From Lentzea guizhouensis (lineage in GTDB: Bacteria; Actinomycetota; Actinomycetes; Mycobacteriales; Pseudonocardiaceae): 64,000 bases of DNA. The notes under the pieces are model-generated. The model did no database searches, had not been told where the DNA came from, and was given only the letters and a program-made list of their open reading frames with translations. Both the position numbers and the translations under genes were made by a program. Shown one piece after another: positions 62,230 through 64,000 of this stretch (positions within the stretch are counted from its first letter, which is position 1; every line of letters begins with the position of its first letter). The DNA lies in NCBI RefSeq assembly GCF_001701025.1, contig NZ_CP016793.1:3844001-3908000 (forward strand). Reading direction: 5' to 3'.

Positions 62230-63114
62230 GTGTCGGATTTCGCAGAGGCGTTGACCATGGCCGTCGAGGCGAGCGGGCTCAGTCTCGAACGGATCCGGCG
62301 CCACCTCGAACTGCGCGGTCTGCAGGTGAGCCTGTCGACGCTCAGCTACTGGCGCCGGGGCCGCAGCCGCCCCGAACGACCGGAGTCGCTGCAGGCCGTC
62401 GCCGCGCTGGAGGAGGTCCTGCGGCTGGCTCCCGGCGAGCTGATGACCAAGCTCGGCGACAGGCGCCCGCGCGGCCGGTGGCTGGAACGGACCGCCGCGC
62501 TGGAGGGCATCTGGCAGGACGCGGCGATCGACCTCGGCCGCACCATCTCGCGGGTCGAGCGGCTGCTGCCCGTGCCCGCGAAGTACCTCACCGTCCGGGA
62601 CGTGGTGGTGATCGGTCCTGACCGGCGGGAGGTCGAGCTGCGCAGCAGCGCGGTGCTCGAAGCGTTCGAGGACGGTGTCGACCGGATCCTCCTCGCGAAG
62701 ACGGCGGACGACACCGACCACTCGCCGGGCGAGATCATCGCCATGAAGTCCTGCCGCGTCGGCCGGGTGCGCACCGACGAGGAGAACAGGCTGCTGGTCG
62801 CGGAGATCATCCTCGACCGGGTGCTGCGGGCGGGCCAGACCGCGCTCGTCGACCTGAGCTTCGTCTCCGACCCCGGCGCCGACAGCCACAGCGCCGACCG
62901 GCGGTTCGTCCGCCCCCTGCGCCACTACGTGCTGGAGGTCGAGTTCCACCCGGACGCGGTTCCGGTGCGGTGCCACGGGTTCACCTGTTCCGATCCGGCC
63001 GGGCCGGAGGTGGACACGGGGGACCTGTGGGTCGGGACCACCGCCTCCACGCACCTGGTCGTGCACGACGCCCAGCCCGGGATCACCTACGGCATCAGGT
63101 GGGAGTGGGAGTAG
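62230..63114 (+). CDS. HTH (XRE-like) domain protein, paralog B
   Basis: A 294-residue protein from GTG 62230 (VSDFAEALTMAVEASGLSLE), the paralog of 59887-60768: same HTH block (STLSYWRRGRSRPERPESLQ), same GRWL and VIGPDRREVE motifs, and same ending THLVVHDAQPGITYGIRWEWE. It is divergent from the subtilase gene with 167 nt between. The C-terminal domain is unassigned; conserved DRRFVRPLRHYVLEVEFHPDAVP suggests a beta-sandwich. Confidence 0.78.
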   Translation: MSDFAEALTMAVEASGLSLERIRRHLELRGLQVSLSTLSYWRRGRSRPERPESLQAVAALEEVLRLAPGELMTKLGDRRPRGRWLERTAALEGIWQDAAIDLGRTISRVERLLPVPAKYLTVRDVVVIGPDRREVELRSSAVLEAFEDGVDRILLAKTADDTDHSPGEIIAMKSCRVGRVRTDEENRLLVAEIILDRVLRAGQTALVDLSFVSDPGADSHSADRRFVRPLRHYVLEVEFHPDAVPVRCHGFTCSDPAGPEVDTGDLWVGTTASTHLVVHDAQPGITYGIRWEWE

Positions 63115-63212
63115 CGGCCCTCGCCCGCCACGCCGACGGCGGTACGGGCGGACCGGCGACCTGGAGCAGCTCCACGTGGCACGAGGCCGCCGAGCGGGGC
63201 AGGGTTGTGGCC

Positions 63213-64000
63213 ATGGACTACACGAACCTCGGCCGCAGCGGCCTCTCCGTCTCCCGACTGTGCCTCGGCACCATGAACTTCGGCCCTGAGACGACCGAGG
63301 CCGACAGCCACGCGATCATGGACAGGGCCCACGAGCACGGCGTCAACTTCTTCGACACGGCCAACGTCTACGGCTGGAAGATGGGCGAAGGCGTCACCGA
63401 GAACATCATCGGCCGGTGGTTCGCGCAGGGCGGTGGCCGGCGGGAGAAGACCGTCATCGCCACCAAGCTCTACGGCAGCATGGGCGAGTGGCCGAACGAG
63501 ACCAAGCTGTCGGCGTTGAACATCCGCCGCGCCGCTGACGCCTCGTTGAAGCGCCTGCAGACCGACTACATCGACCTGTACCAGATGCACCACGTCGACC
63601 GCGCCACGCCGTGGGACGAGATCTGGGAGGCCTTCTCGGTGCTGCGCCAGCAGGGCAAGGTCATCTACTTCGGCTCGTCGAACTTCGCGGGCTGGCACCT
63701 CGCCCAGGCCCAGGAAGCCGCCCGCACGCGCGGGTTCCTCGGCCTGGTGTCCGAGCAGTCGATCTACAACCTGATGACCCGCTGGATCGAGCTGGAGGTC
63801 CTGCCGGCGGCCCGCCACTACGGCCTCGGCGTCATCCCGTGGTCACCGCTGCACGGCGGCCTGCTCGGCGGCGTGCTCCGCAAGCAGCGCGAGGGCGGCA
63901 CCTCCCGCAGCGCGTCCGGCCGTTCCGCGGACGCGCTGGAGAAGCACCACGACAGCATCGAGGCCTACGAGAAGCTCTGCGCGGACATCGGTGAGGACCC
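63213..64000 (+). CDS. Aldo/keto reductase (runs off the window)
   Basis: The N-terminal 262 residues of an AKR (AKR11/YajO-like): MDYTNLGRSGLSVSRLCLGT. The tetrad is D and Y in FFDTANVYG, K in IATKLYG and H in DLYQMHHVD. Then come YFGSSNFAGWHLA and VIPWSPLHGGLLGG. ATG 63213 lies about 15 nt after a GGGGCAGGG region. The frame is open to the last base, so the C-terminus and stop are beyond the window. It is distinct from the AKR at 36155. Confidence 0.9.
   Translation, partial: MDYTNLGRSGLSVSRLCLGTMNFGPETTEADSHAIMDRAHEHGVNFFDTANVYGWKMGEGVTENIIGRWFAQGGGRREKTVIATKLYGSMGEWPNETKLSALNIRRAADASLKRLQTDYIDLYQMHHVDRATPWDEIWEAFSVLRQQGKVIYFGSSNFAGWHLAQAQEAARTRGFLGLVSEQSIYNLMTRWIELEVLPAARHYGLGVIPWSPLHGGLLGGVLRKQREGGTSRSASGRSADALEKHHDSIEAYEKLCADIGED

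Overview
This 64 kb window comes from a high-GC actinobacterium, most likely of the Pseudonocardiales (Lentzea, Saccharothrix or Amycolatopsis relatives). The family call is an inference from gene content: LpqB, WhiB1, the SigR/RsrA pair, the ribosomal mini-protein bL37, a nickel superoxide dismutase with its SodX protease, DUF3558 lipoproteins, a DUF574-type methyltransferase and GTG/TTG starts. From about 1 to 27 kb the gene order follows the mycobacterial lpqB-comF-hpf-secA1 ... WS/DGAT ... rsgA-aroA-SRAP ... sigH/rshA-pdtaS-whiB1 neighbourhood, so this half is old actinobacterial core.

Layout. 0-8 kb: 3' end of lpqB, comF, a 1 kb leader, hpf, a solitary TnpB element inserted between hpf and secA, then secA. 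8-18 kb: an Rv3235-like gene, HAD hydrolase, SpoU methyltransferase, APH-like kinase, a WS/DGAT-like acyltransferase, an F420/FMN-type oxidoreductase, glyoxalase, pruA, an SDR protein and four coupled DUF3558 lipoproteins. 18-27 kb: rsgA-aroA, SRAP protein, a hydrolase, DinB protein, ybaK, the thiol-oxidative-stress switch sigR-rsrA, bL37, PdtaS-like kinase, whiB1 and a lipid kinase. 27-40 kb: accessory genes (secreted trypsin, methyltransferases, GNAT, histidine phosphatase, a large secreted hydrolase, AraC/aldo-keto pair, sodN/sodX, sugar epimerase) and malic enzyme. 40-50 kb: a five-PAS GGDEF-EAL protein, a DUF4062 protein beside a branched-polyamine-synthase-like enzyme, and a complete osmoprotectant ABC operon. 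50-60 kb: IclR regulator, ECF sigma factor with membrane partner, and a coupled histidine-utilisation operon hutH-hutU-M20 hydrolase-hutF-hutI. 60-64 kb: two paralogous HTH proteins flanking a subtilase, and a partial aldo-keto reductase.

Two themes stand out. First, single-base frameshifts are unusually common. tnpB, secA, the Rv3235-like gene, aroA, a methyltransferase, the secreted hydrolase, hutH, hutF and the subtilase are all disrupted, several of them in housekeeping genes and mostly in G/C runs. Sequence or assembly error is the simplest explanation for most of them. Second, the non-coding DNA is highly structured. There are long perfect hairpins between convergent genes, two of which share an exact 23-nt core, and two hairpins that bury the Shine-Dalgarno sequence of the next gene. 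A near-consensus SigR promoter precedes sigR. I saw no CRISPR array, tRNA, rRNA or prophage, and nothing that is convincingly a new multi-gene system. The best leads are the structured intergenic repeats, the TnpB element, the DUF4062/polyamine-synthase pair and the HTH-subtilase-HTH cluster.
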